Of a stretch of DNA of 64,000 nt, positions 20,563-32,657 are shown one piece after another. Positions within the stretch are counted from its first letter, which is position 1. Every line of letters begins with the position of its first letter. The notes below the pieces were generated by a model. It was given only the letters and a program-made list of their open reading frames with translations, ran no database searches and was not told the DNA's origin. The position numbers and the translations under genes are program-made. Origin of the DNA: Isoetes taiwanensis (taxonomy: Eukaryota > Streptophyta > Lycopodiopsida > Isoetales > Isoetaceae); assembly GCA_021234155.1 (NCBI GenBank), contig JAJEKV010000057.1:7164623-7228622 (forward strand), given 5' to 3'.

Positions 20563-21375
20563 TGAGCATTCTATGCAGCCATACCTCTGTGGGGTTGCAG
20601 CACCTTGCTTGAGGAAGATGGAAGGCAATATCTTCTGGAAACGAAGAGGCCCCTCCCATAGTAGTTGTGGTTGTAGAGAAGTATGCGATATTTTTCTTCT
20701 TAGCCTGTACTTGGAACTAGGTGCACGAACTGTAGTACTCTTGCCTTAATGAAGAGGTTGAGGCTGCTATTGTAATGGAGTATGGGACTACTATATATCG
20801 GTGGAACTCTGGTTTGATCCTCCATAGTACTGAGTTTGTGGGAAGAAGCGGAGTACAGACTCTTTCGGTTTGAACTTCAGGGTGGTGGTACTATCCTCTG
20901 GAAAAGGATCATAGCTGCTGTAGTACTATGAGCAGCGGAAGAGGATGGATCAGCTGGACCTCCTACCTAGTATGGACTTCCATTGTCTATGACGAGACTA
21001 CTTCTCTAGGTAAATCATTCGGGCTGTTCTTCATGATCAAGAGTAGTAGCTTTGATGGGCTCCATAGTCATAAGCAGCTTTCCATAGTAGTTGAAGCATG
21101 TGGGAAGATGGTAACGCCTTACAGTACTGTGGAGGTTGAGAAGGGGCTGCCCATCTATCTGCAATTACGGTGAAGAGGTTGAGGGAGCTTGCCATAGTAC
21201 ACAGTTATGGCTCTACATCGACCTCTAGCATTGTGTTTGCTTTGCATCGTGTGCTAATTCTTCCGATCTAGTGACCAAGAGCATTGTATACTTCCTATCT
21301 GGCCTATTGTGGAGCCCACAAGAAGGTTGTGTACCTTGTTTTTATATTAATCAAAAAATTCTTACCCTCAAAAAA
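20563..21375 (+). mobile_element. 813-bp retroposon-like insert in the copia RNase H
   Basis: AAATTATT is duplicated on both sides (20555-20562 and 21376-21383) and the insert ends in an A-run, as expected for a SINE- or mRNA-like retroposon on the plus strand. It has no inverted termini. Its first ~19 bases nearly repeat the copia sequence just upstream (20539-20557), suggesting template switching during insertion. CATAGTA/TAGTAC motifs recur inside. No coding region was recognised. Confidence 0.7.
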
Positions 21376-21383
21376 AAATTATT

Positions 21384-22309
21384 TCAGAGGCTGCCTGCGA
21401 TACCGCCACATATTCTGCTTCAGCGCTACATTCGGCTACACCCATATTTTTCGGGCACATCTTACTACAGATTTTCATACCTGGTGCAATGGGCGTTGTC
21501 GATATATTGCAATCCATCATCCTAAATCGAATCAAAGCTTTCTTAATATTTTGCTCTTGTGTCAAAAAAAGCTCCCCTTTTCTCCTATCTCTCATAACCT
21601 CCATACCCAACAATTTCTTAAGCTCACCCAGTTCGGACATTTGAAATCGTCCTTTCAAGGACGCTTGACATCTTTCCAGATACAATTTGTCATTACTAGC
21701 CATCACACAATCATCAACATAAAGTGCCATGATTAAGCACTTGTCTCCTTCTTCCCACATGTATAAATTGCCTTCCGTCTTCAATTTTCTAAATCCTATG
21801 GAAAGTAAAAAGTTATTCATGCATATGTACCATTGTCTAGATGCTTGTCTTAGGCCATAAACTGCTTTTCTCAATCTACAGACCATATTCTTTCCTTGCT
21901 CGTATCCTTCAAGCTGCTCCATATAAATTTCTTCTTCTAAGTCTCCATTCAAGAATGTTGTCTTCACATCCCTGTGCTCTATTTCCATATCATTTTGAAC
22001 TGCTAATGCTATCAAGGTTCTCAGACTAGTCACCTTGACTATAAATGAGAATGTATTTGTATAGTCTACTCCTGCTTCCTGAGTATACCCTTTTGCCACT
22101 AGACATGCTTTATACCTTTCTATCGAACCATCAGCATTCCTCTTTATTTTAAATAGCCATTTACTCCCTACCACATTCTTGCACTTAGGGCGTGGTACTA
22201 GCTCGTAGGTTCCTGTTTCTTTAAAGGACTTCAACTCGTTTTCCATAGCCTCCTTCCATTTTAGAGAATCTGGTCCCATCATGGCTTGCTCCACTGTCCT
22301 GGGCTCCAC
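21384..22309 (-). pseudogene. Copia reverse transcriptase
   Basis: An open stretch of ~310 codons contains WKEAMENELKSF, SKWLFKIKRNADGSIERYKA, LVAKGYTQEAGVDY, HRDVKTTFLNGDLEEEIYM, VYGLRQASRQW and the catalytic MALYVDDCVMAS. It then passes, apparently through an internal deletion, directly into SAEAEYVAVSQAASEI of RNase H, where the 813-bp insert begins. Reverse transcriptase motifs are well preserved. Confidence 0.93.
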
Positions 22310-22862
22310 TATGCAAGATATTATCTTTGGCTTTGGAACTCTTTTTGTTCTACCATAAAGTTCTAAGTTCGGCTTTAAGACGCTCTATCTCATTGCGACG
22401 TGCATATCTTCCCCTTGCTCCACTTTCAATATCTTCTTGCATTCTCTGATGTGCATCGTCTTGCCCTTCAATTGGCGCACTATCGGCTTCTGAAGTTTCA
22501 TGCATCTCCTCCCGCTCTATGCGGCGCACTATTGACTTCTATGGTCTCATGCACCTCATTCGGTTCATCATCTGTGTCAACATCTATTACTATGTCTGGT
22601 TTCTCTACTATCTTCTCATTTTCGTTCTCCGCATTGTCTCCAAGAAAGTCTGTCGGTATCCATTATTCTTCTTCTTGCTTTGTCAATGTCTTCCTGTCTT
22701 TATACAATAATTTCTCGTCAAATTCAACGTCTCTGCTATGTAAATTTTGTGTGTCACCGGGTCATACAACCTATAGCCATTCGTTTCCTCGTCATATCCT
22801 ACTAAGAAAGTGGGGATACTGTGATCACCCAGCTTTCCTCGCAGCTCCTCTGGCACCAACAT

Positions 22863-23480
22863 TTAGGCTAAGCATCCATAAACCCTCAATCGATGGACAG
22901 ACTGTCTTTTTCTAGACCATGTCTCTTCAGGAACGGCTCCCTTTAATGCAGATGTCGGCAACCTATTCTGCACATAGCAAGCAGTGGCTACTGCTTCTCC
23001 CCACAAAAAATTGGGTAATCCTGCATGCTTCAGCATGCATCTGGCCGCATCCATAATGTTGCGATTTTTACGCTCTGCCACACCGTTTTGTTGAGGTGTA
23101 TATCGACACGTGTACTACCTCTTGATTCCATGCATCTGATAGAATTTTATAAATTCTCCTGACCTATATTCACCTCCAAAGTCTGTCCTTAAAGGTTTTA
23201 CTCGTGAAAACGTCTCACGTTCCACCTCTGCAATATAAAGTCGGAAAGCATCGAACACCTGAACTTTTGAGCGGAGATAATAACATTTGGTGCGCCTGCT
23301 AAAATTATCTATAAAAGTAGCAAAATAGGATTTGCCCCCAAGACTCTGTACTTGCATGGGTCCACACACGTCAGAGTGCACCAATTCAAGCAACTCAGTC
23401 ACTCGTCGTCCTTTATTTTTAAAAGGAAGTCTAGTTTGCTTTCCTAGCATACAAGCCTCACACATGCTCTTCATCATCAA
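22863..23480 (-). pseudogene. Copia integrase core
   Basis: Contains MCEACMLGKQTRLPF, ELVHSDVCGPMQ (first Asp), PLRTDFGGEYRS (second Asp), a stop near 23118, then NRNIMDAARCMLKHAGLPNF and FLWGEAVATACYVQNRLPT after the catalytic Glu region (GVAERKNR). One in-frame stop or shift splits the domain. The block 22310-22862 between integrase and reverse transcriptase is acidic connector-like and frame-broken. Confidence 0.9.
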
Positions 23481-23991
23481 ATGTCAACCCATCTAACAAT
23501 TTATGTTTTTTTGCAATTTTAATACTGTTGTAATTTACATGTGCCATCCTAAGGTGCCAAATATGCAGATCATTCATGATCAAAACTTTGTTAATAGTAT
23601 CTACGTTCAATTCAAACAAATTTCCATTTTTTTGAGCCTCAAAGGTTTTCATACCCTCTTTTATAAATTTGCATCCAGTCTTGTGAAATCTCAACTCAAA
23701 ACCATCATCCACTAAATTGGCAACAGAAATGAGATTGAATGACATACCCAGCGCATATAACACATTTGGCACATTAAGAATTGCTTTACCTTCCTTTACC
23801 AGTTCCAGAGTTCCACGTCCATGAACTTCTTGAAGAACTCCATTTCCCATCTGGACCACTCCAGGGTTTTCGTCATTTTTAACCTGCCGCAACATCTCAG
23901 GTGTGCTTACCACAGAAACCTCGGCTCCAGAATCTATGGTTAATACACCATTGTTCCTTCGACAATTAGCAATTGCTCCAATCGCCCCCAA
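23458..23991 (-). pseudogene. Copia protease and GAG-pre-integrase domain
   Basis: Contains LTIDSGAEVSVVS (catalytic Asp), then LNVPNVLYALGMSFNLISV and the pre-integrase zinc-binding segment LHIWHLRMAHVNYNSIKIAK. It overlaps the integrase block by a frame change near 23460. Upstream (23992-24278) only decayed gag 3' sequence remains. Confidence 0.9.
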
Positions 23992-24278
23992 TTTCTCCTC
24001 CTCAATTACTAGTTTCTTTTAATTATATTTAAACACCTGCCGTTTAGAATCACGGCTCCACCTTTTCTCTCTTACATGCAATAATAACGCACTTTGCATG
24101 CTTGCTATGTTGAATGCTCCCTGTACTGTGCCAATCAGCTATCTCTTAACTTCAGCAAATCCGGAATGTCAAAATCCGACCAAAACTTTTGTCTACTCCT
24201 TTCCACTAATTCGCACTTCCTTGCAGAATAAGTTCCCGAATCTGAACCGATACGTTGCACCAGCCCAGATCGATTTCA

Positions 24279-24290
24279 GCTCTGATACCA
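24279..24290 (-). other. Copia primer binding site
   Basis: The minus strand reads TGGTATCAGAGC one base inside the 5' LTR (24292-24792). This is the same initiator Met-tRNA primer type as gypsy 1. Confidence 0.92.
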
Positions 24291-24291
24291 C

Positions 24292-24792
24292 TGTTGGATA
24301 TCAAGCTGTATCTAAGCAAGCCAATCATGCATTTCACCTGCTCTTATGAGGTCTCCCGATAGCCCAAGCTCTGCAACAGACAGCTACTCTGGTCCCCGAT
24401 ATCTATCAAAGTCCACCTCTACAGCACTCACTGATTCTGTTGTACCAGATGTCGGCACTCCACCAGATGCTAAGATCTTCCCTCTCTGCCAGACGCTATA
24501 ATCCAGAAGCCTTCTGATTCAGAGATCTTCACTCAGATGCTCTGTCTCTCTCTGCTTTATCTTCTGTGAATCGCTGAAGAAATCTTTCGATCTACCCGCT
24601 GCCCAACTTCCGATAGGCTCAATCTGAGCTTTGAGCTTCCCCTAAATGATTCTTTGCCTCCACCTCCTGTCTCTCGACCACTGCCAGGGAACCCCCTTTT
24701 ATATCCTTATGTTACACGCTTTTCGGAAGCACGTTTTTTGCTTCAGGATGCCACGTATTTTGTAAAGGCTATATATGCCATGTATTCCAACA
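24292..24792 (-). repeat. Copia 5' LTR (right copy)
   Basis: A 501-bp copy of the copia LTR, with ends as in the left copy. It abuts the primer site. Confidence 0.93.
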
Positions 24793-25194
24793 ACCGGTTA
24801 TTGATTTATCTCTACGGAAGATGTTATTGATTTATCTCTATGGAGGATGTAGAAGAAACAACAGTTCATATTATTTTTCAAGATCTTAACTAGTAGGTTA
24901 TATAAATCTATGTAGCAAATTAAGTATAGCACATCGAGACTAGAATAGGAAATGCTTCTTAACAATACAAAGATAATGCAAAGAGGGCAAAAAAAATTGG
25001 GATCAGGGTCTCATGGCCTTTGGTAAAAATAAGTGTGCAATCGAGCTAAGAATAGAACTCTATTCTAAATAGCATATAGAGTTTTTTGGATTGCACACTG
25101 TTTAGGGGCAATTTGTTAGGGAGAGGGTGGCTTTGGGCATCTTTAAGCATATCTAATAATCTAACGGCTACAATTCCTAGTTCTTTTCTTGGCA
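24793..25194 (+). repeat. Unit A, segment between copia and Helitron
   Basis: Aligns reverse-complemented with about 46343-46424 plus 47140-47463 of unit B. Unit B carries an extra ~0.7 kb insert in the middle. No gene is seen. Confidence 0.88.
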
Positions 25195-28100
25195 TCTTAT
25201 ATTATAATGTTTTAGTGCAAGTAATGGACCACGCCCTAGATCCAGCGGCTGAAATTGAATCACTAAGTCTATGGTTGAGATTCGATGTGGTTGAGTTTAG
25301 GGCTATGGCGACCGATGGCTCTTACAAAAAGCAGCGGGCGGGATCGCCCTAGATCCAGCGGCTGAAATTGAATCACTAAGTCTATGGTTGAGATTCGATG
25401 TGGTTGAGTTTAGGGCTACGGCGGCCGATGGTTCTTACAAAAAGCAGCGGGCGGGAAACCATCTGGATTGTTTGGCTTTTGATTTATGGATTTTAGAACC
25501 GGGCTCATGTCGGTCCCATTGATTTTGAGAGGCATGGCATAGGCTTTCTAGATGTAAGCATGTTAATAATCATCGTTGTAGATTAATTTTCGAAGGATGA
25601 TTAGGGTTTGGCGCTTGGAGTCCGGATGTAAGCATGTTAATGGAGTCCGGATGTAAGCATGTTAATAATCATCATTGTAGATTAATTTTCGAGGGATGAT
25701 TAGGGTTCGACGCATGGAGTCCGACGTTCTTTATGACATGGCAGTAATCTTTGGTGTAGATGTATAGTAGCAGTAGCAGCGGGTCTGGATCGGATGCATG
25801 GGCTATGATGTTGTGCAGAACTGGGGCAGTCAAAAAATTTGAAGCTGGATTCTACTAAGTTAGGTTCAACGGAAATTTTGAAGCTGGGTTCTACTAGGTT
25901 TAGCGAAAATACAGGGCCATGGAAAATCCGGGACAACATGTGGAATCTCCGGGGCAATTGATCTGGGCTGTTTCTTAACCAAGGATGTAAAGCACTGGGC
26001 AGAGCAGAGAACCGGTGATGGCTCCAACAGCTTCTTTGTGACAATCTCAAGATCCATCAGCCACAAGCTGCATGTTCATTTTGCCCTAATTTCGTTTTCA
26101 GTAGGCTCTCCTTGCTATGCCATATTTTTTTCATTCTTGAGTCATCTGCATATAAAAAGCAAGCAAAAGATGCAACCACAAAGGAAGCGACCTACATATC
26201 CTCTTGGACAAAGTTGACAAAAGATGCACAGTTTAATGAGTTGGACGGTAAGATGATTTGCTTGGAAGGTTTTATTTAGAACTGTGCCAAGGCTGTATCC
26301 ACCATCAAGTTTTATTATGAGAGCTTATTTTGGGTTCGAGGTACCTCCTACTTTGCTTAAAGAAATTCACAAAAGGAGCTCCTTGCAACGAAGAGAGCCA
26401 TATCTTTAGTAAAAGGTACATTGCTTTAACCAAAGGATCTGCTTTTTGGAATGACTTGATAATTAGAAAGTCAAAGACACTTATAAACTATGAATAATCG
26501 CTTATTGTAAACTGTTGATGTGATCACAGGGCATGCGAATAACTGCTGCTTTATCCTTGCATCAAGGAGGAGCATATCTTTAGTAAAAGGTATCATGCTT
26601 TAACAAATAGATTATTTTCGAAATGTATTTGTATTTAAAAATTCGAAGGCTCTTATAGATTGTATAAATGCTCATTGTAACTGTTTGATTTTCATACTTC
26701 TGCGTCAAAATTTGTGTAAATGTTTGCAAGCATGGGGAGAGGTCAGTTTGTCTTCTTTTCAAGCATCCTATATAGCGGAATTTCATAGACGGTTAAAGTG
26801 CAGTTCCAACAATGAACGAAAAAGCATTTTATACAATTTTTTTCTTTCTGGCAGTTAGGGTGCTTGCACTGTTTTCTTAGCAATGAGCGTCAATTGTTTT
26901 TGGAGCATCCGGCATGCATTAGGTTACATGTGAGAAGCCAGAAGGCTTGATTCTTCCAATCCAAAGTTGAGTGGCTGATATGCTCCCCTTCTACTTTTGC
27001 ATTTTTGCTAAGTTGCATTTGCATTTTTATCAGTTGCGTCTGTATTTCCATGCATTTCGATTTCAGAATCTTTAACCACGCAAATTTTAATTTGGGTTGT
27101 GGCATATGTAGGGCATTACTGGCAGCAGTAGTCCCATAATAACCTATGTAAACGACATTTATTCCTAGCCTTTATCTTCGGGGCAACATCGACATTTTTT
27201 CTCTCACGATCAAGGTAAAGAAGTCCATTTTGGTTGCACTAGCTTTGTTATTGGGCTTATTTTGGATTAAAAGATAGATCACATCTTGCCTTTGGGCTGC
27301 TCATTTATTATCTTTCCTGCAATTTCAAAATGGTGTGTTGCATTTATTGTTTATCAGAAATAGAGCCCATCCAATTATTATTGTTCCACCATGATTTTAT
27401 TCTTCTCATGGGAGAGAGTTGCTATAGCCAGCAAGAGTAGATGATGAAGAAGGCATCTGCATCGATTTTAGACGAACTTAGTAAGCATTTTGAGAACAAA
27501 AGACTGTGTATAGCAGTTGTCTTAACAATTGGATAAAGTACAATATCAGGTCCAGTTTTTCAATTTTGGCAGCACCGAACTACACACCGAACTACAGGAA
27601 AATATTTTGGAAACTCCATTCATGCAGATCTTAAATTGCTAAGTCGTGCATCAACAACATAGCATGCAATTTTGATTAGGGCTAAGACAACATTGGCGTC
27701 CATGACATTAGAGACTGAAGTTGAAAATTGTTTGATTTTACTCTTTTAACCAAAAGCGTGGGCGATGAATAGTATTTACTGTTATGTGGAATTACTGTTC
27801 ATTTGTTTGAATTATAGCAGTATGAATGTCGTTGAACTTATGCATGATATTGCGGGTTTTAGATGCAGGAATAAATGCAGCCAAAGTTGAATAAAAAGCT
27901 GGTGATCAGGATATCTACACAAGCAACTTTTCTGAGATGCATTATGGCCAGTTGATAAGCTGAGATTTATTGAAACATCCATTCAAGCTAAAATAGCTAA
28001 GGCAACCTTGAGCTTGAAAATTTTCCTCTTATGTTTTTACTTCAATGGCGTTTCTTATTCTTGCAACTGCCTATTGCAGACAATGGCATTGCACGTCAAT

Positions 28101-29347
28101 GGAGCTTGATTGGGTTCTCAACTAAGCAAATTGAAGCATACAAGCAAATTAAAGCATACATGTCATTAACAGGTTTTTAGTTAACTATTTGGAGATATAT
28201 GGGTCTCTTGGATTATGACAAAGCTTTCTACTACTAATATCTTTACTAGCTAAGCTCTGGGACGTACAAGCCATTTTTAAAAATCTGTATAGGTTATTAG
28301 ATAGGCAAATTCATGGATGTATTCATGGTTCAATTCTACCAACTTATTTATGTAGAGTGTTAGTTTCAGACAAATAATGGCCCAAGTTTGGCGATATATA
28401 CAAATCTTGATATATACAAATCCTGATAAGGGCAAAGCATATGCAACATTTGTGGCCAAATCACGTCCAAATCATAGAAACAAAATCTGATACATACACC
28501 CATGGAATACAACATCCTCATGTATTGCTTCATATGAGGAACTTTTGGAATTGGAGGTACGAAGGAGGAACATTTTTGTATGGACATAATATTGCATTTG
28601 TGTAGTTGCAATTTTAAAAAATAATGAGTAATGGTGAATCATACCACGATACATTTTGCAATAGCATGGATTATGATGGCAAGTAAAATATGTAGTATGA
28701 AAGCATGCTTTATGTTGACATGAAACTAACCATGGGGTATTTTTGCATGGATTATTGTAGCAAATAAATATATTTGGTGAGAATTTTATTTCAGAGATAT
28801 ATACATGGTAATATTGGATGGGCAATGGCAGTGAATTATTAAAAATTATTTATTTCAAGATTGCTTTGGTTCATGTGTTATAAGTTCCACACTCTCACCA
28901 CTAGCGGGTGCAAAGTGGGTTGAGGTAACCAAGACACCAACATGTACAAGACACCAACATGTACAGCTTCCTTTAAAAGCATGTTTGACAATGGAATTTG
29001 CACTAGGCAAGTGCCAAAAAGCTCCCCTAAACCTTAAGTATACATATGGAATGGATTGAAAAACCCCATGCTGGTCACTTAAGTGGTTTCTATGCCTTCC
29101 CTATGAATCTCCACTGGAGCCTAAGGTTCATCGTTAATTATTCCACGGGATTAATACCTCTCTAGAAGGAATCTGACAACCTTGCCATGAGAATATTCAT
29201 GAGCAACTGCAATACATTATTCGATGTTCAACGCAGCACTTAGTTTCTTCAAAACAAAGACCTTTGTAACTCCCAAAATAACACAAGCTATATTGCCACT
29301 TAATAGGATCAGACCATTAGCCCAGCAACGCTGGGCACCCTAACTAG
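25195..29347 (+). mobile_element. Non-autonomous Helitron, 4153 bp
   Basis: Begins TCTTATATTATAATG directly after A and ends in hairpin GCCCAGCAACGCTGGGC, then CACCCTAACTAG directly before T: the 5'-TC, 3' hairpin plus CTRR and A|T insertion rule of Helitrons. Unit B has the empty site between 46342 and 46343, with no target duplication, as expected. I see no Rep/helicase, so it depends on another element. Inside are tandem duplications: ~113 bp at 25232-25457, ~90 bp around 25555-25735, and a diverged pair near 26380-26690. 26700-29300 holds no recognised gene. A diverged MITE copy lies near 28965-29150. Confidence 0.9.
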
Positions 29348-32300
29348 TTGTATAATAATTTGTAAGTTTTTATTGCCCAACGGGGCAAGCCCTTGTTTGA
29401 TGGTGTAATATGGGGGACTAGGAATATTCCCTAGATTGCGTCAAGGGAAGTTCATAGGGTGTACCCAGTATTTTCCAACCATCGATTTCATTTTTTTTGG
29501 CTTCATGTATTCTTACATTTTACATCATGTGGCTGTTGAACTGACCTATTTTTCAATTATTTGACAGGCAGCATGTTTGACAGGCGAGTCCTTTTTGTTA
29601 TCTAGAAAAACATCATTATTGGTGAGAGGTTTTCCGTCCTTGTCATTCGAGAGAGTTTTTCCAGATTTTGGCATATGACATATGTACCCGATTCTTTTTC
29701 AATGCAAATGATGTGTGGCAGCTGGATATCCCTCACAATAGTCGGGTCGTGCATGGAGAAGCAAAACCTCGATTATTATTTGATAGGCATGTTTGTAAAG
29801 TAGTCCTTTTTGTTATCTAGAAAAACATTATTATCGGTGAGAGGTTTTTCGTCCTTGTCATTCGAGAGAGTTTTTCCAGATTTTGGCATGTACCCGATTC
29901 TTTTTCATTGCAAATGATGTGTGGCAGCTGGATATCCCTCACAATAGTCGGGTCGTGCATGGAGAAGCCAAACCTCTCTTTTTCTAATCGATCACAACTA
30001 AAGGTGGTCAATACCTCTCTATTCAATAGGCCAAATGTTCTTCATTGATGATAAAATTCCAATTCTATTCTATTCTATATTCACAACAGTTTGAGTATCA
30101 ACCACATGCTTTTGCCTTGATTAGAGTCATTGAAGAAACCCCTCTTTTGCTATGAAATCGACATGGTGATAATAAGGACGAGCTCTGCAGATCATTTTGA
30201 GATCTGAAAATGTAATATGTTAAGAATGCCAATTGCATTTATATGCTACGTCATGAGGCTGGATCGATAAGAGATAATGTTCCAAGAAAGCTTTAGTTAA
30301 CAATATGATAACGATAACAAACACCTCTCTTTACCAACTCACTTATTGGTTTGATTTGTATCGGTTCCAAAACAGTGCAAAAGACATCCTTAAACACATG
30401 AGATTTCAATTGTCGTGTTTTGGTGATATTTTGTCGAGCTAGTGTCTAGTTCTACCTGGTGTTCAAATGCCCTAAAAATTTTCTTAGATTTCATCAGTTC
30501 AAGTGGATTTCTCAAGATTCTCTAGGATTCTATGATATTCCATGAAGTTTCCTCGAGACCTCTAAAGATTCTTTATATTCCCTCAAATCCCTTGAAAATC
30601 CTAAGTTTCCTTCATAATCTGTTAGACTTTCTTCAGATTCTCTAAGGTTCTCTAAACCATGATGCCGCGATGTTCCAATACGATAAAGCGATGCCAAATA
30701 ATACCCACTTTGTAATCATTAAATGCAATCGTAATTACTATTCATTTGTGAGAAGATTGGAAGGATGTGCAACCTCAGTCATATTTCTCTCTCACTGGCA
30801 TGCGTCTTCAGTAGCTCTCAACGATTCAGAATAAAGTCCTCGAGCTCAATGTTTTAGCTCTTTTAGTTTCTAATGACATTCTCTAACATATAAGCTTTAT
30901 GTTCTCTTCATCATGTGCAATTAATTCTGACGTATCTTATATATTGATGGTAAGCTTATGTTTCTCCTCTAAATATTGCAGGCTACAGCATATATCTACT
31001 TTTCAACGATGGAGAATACCTCCTAGGGGTTTCCCAAATGGAGGGTTTCTAGAGTGTTTAAGTAGTAACACGCCTTTAGATATCCTATTTACCTTCGTTT
31101 TCAATGAATAGATGGTAAATGGACTTCTAGAGCTAAGGGACAAGTGTCTCGGGCAGTTAGCAACTGCTGGGATCTTGCCCTATTTGTAGCTTAGCTTACA
31201 CGTTCCTTGCATCAGCGTTGTTGTGTGCATCTCCACACTGGAATTTTCCTGAGCTATCTTCCCCTCCCCCTCCCCCCGCCCCCTTTCTTTTTTCCTGTTT
31301 CTGCTGATACATTAGAGTCTTGCTCCAATTTTCCTGCTTGAGCTTGCCTGTCTGACCTTTTTTTGGTTATTACTAAATTGATCGATATGTTTATGGAGCC
31401 TTGGTGGCTTATATCGATATGGGATTGTTGGCTTATGGTTTTATAGCCTTGGTGGCTTGTTCATGGTTGAAAGCCTTGGTGGCTGTTTTATGGTTTTAAA
31501 GCCTTGGTGGCTTATGTTTGTAGCCTTGGTGCCGGTGGGCCCAGGGTCTTGTCTTACTCGTGTTATTCTTTTGCAGCCGGTCTGACCTACTTTGGTTTTT
31601 ACTAAATTGATCGATATGGTTATGGAGCCTTGGTGGCTTGTATTGATATGGGACTGTTGGCTTATGGTTTTACAGCCTTGGTGGCTTGTTTATGGTTGAA
31701 AGCCTTGGTGGCTCTTTTATGGTTTTTAAGCCTTGATGGCTTATGTTTGTAGCCTTTGGTGCCAGTGGGCCCGGGGTCTTGTCTTACTCGTGTTATTCTT
31801 TTGCAGGATGACGCAGTTGAGTTTGCAGTTTTGGATGGTATAAATACCCCTTTCGATCGAGTTCTGATATAGTTGGCAGTTCACATCTGCATGTGGCTTT
31901 CCTTTTTCAACGTATCTGTAAACCCAAAAAGGCCTGTAGGCATGAGGGTTCTTTTTCTTTTCTACTGTGTATAACATCTCTTAGATGGTTGTTTATCTTT
32001 AGGGTTTCCTTCAAAACTCGAAAGGGCGAGGTTTTCATCCCGGGGATAAGCTTCTCTCTTAGAGCATGTTACATGAGCATGAGCATATGTTTCAGCGTGT
32101 TTCTGTTTATGGAGATGCCCACAAGGCCATGTTTCTGTTTATGGAGATGCCCACAAGGGCCATTTTGTCAGCATGTTTCTGTTTATGGAGATGCCCACAA
32201 GGGCCATTTTGTCCATCTTGTCGCTATAGCTCTAGAAATACTGGATTTGGAGTATTATACTAGTGGGAACTCTTTTTGAGTTGTCTGGCCTTTCTTTTGT

Positions 32301-32652
32301 AAATTTGGTCTAAGTATGTCAGTAGATGGTTAAAACGTAGTAAAGTCACCAAAGAAACTACAAGTAGTTTCATAATTTTACCCCAAACTTGTTCAAAACA
32401 CTAAATTTGACACTGCACCAGTCTCAAAAGCACATTGCTACAGAATGATGGTGGCATCAGGAAATGCAATATCTATTGTATTCCTAGGAATCATAGTAGA
32501 GATCTTGGCACTAGAACCCCTCCCCCACCCCCTTCCAAAATATAATGTTAATAAATGTGGAATGATTAAGAACGAAGGCGGTCTTCATCAATTGCTATAA
32601 CCAATCAATGTTATGATTTCAGCAGCCAACATACAATTAATTATCAAAGGTA
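29348..32652 (+). repeat. Unit A: end of first half and start of second half
   Basis: 29348-~29680 matches 46026-46342 inverted. From about 29885 the sequence matches 49866-53700 in direct orientation, so the inversion breakpoint of unit B lies here. A 215-bp tandem duplication (units from 29588 and 29803) straddles it. No complete gene is seen in 29348-31071. Confidence 0.88.
31072..32237 (+). other. Segment present only in unit A, with gene-fragment features
   Basis: Unit B passes directly from the equivalent of 31071 to that of 32238. The segment has a short frame at 31108-31185 (MVNGLLELRDKCLGQLATAG), a 230-bp tandem duplication (31351-31807) packed with AGCCTTGGTGGCTT motifs, each copy ending CTTTTGCAG like a splice acceptor, then a possible terminal exon (DDAVEFAVLDGINTPFDRVL, stop near 31871). 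Three near-identical GTTTCTGTTTATGGAGATGC repeats start at 32099, 32131 and 32175. It may be a captured host-gene 3' end; the gene is not recognised. Confidence 0.5.
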
Positions 32653-32657
32653 ACTCC

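Larger units (their letters stand above)
19748..24792 (-). mobile_element. Ty1/copia LTR retrotransposon, reverse orientation, gag mostly missing
   Basis: LTRs at 19748-20257 and 24292-24792 share TGTTGGATATC and ATTCCAACA ends. Coding order on the minus strand is protease, integrase, reverse transcriptase, RNase H: the copia order. The flanks are GCAGG (19743-19747) and ACCGG (24793-24797), an imperfect 5-bp duplication. The uninterrupted target is at 47459-47463 in unit B. Only ~270 bp separates the primer site from protease, so gag has been largely lost. An 813-bp insert splits the RNase H. Confidence 0.95.

Noticed and set aside
21255-21275. Sequencing-adapter-like CTTCCGATCT
   Set aside because: Only ten bases match a common adapter end and the surrounding sequence continues naturally within the insert; taken as chance.
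32066-32263. Repeat-containing ORF with VYGDAHK / FMEMPT units
   Set aside because: It reflects the three short DNA repeats at 32099-32215, with the protein frame changing between copies.
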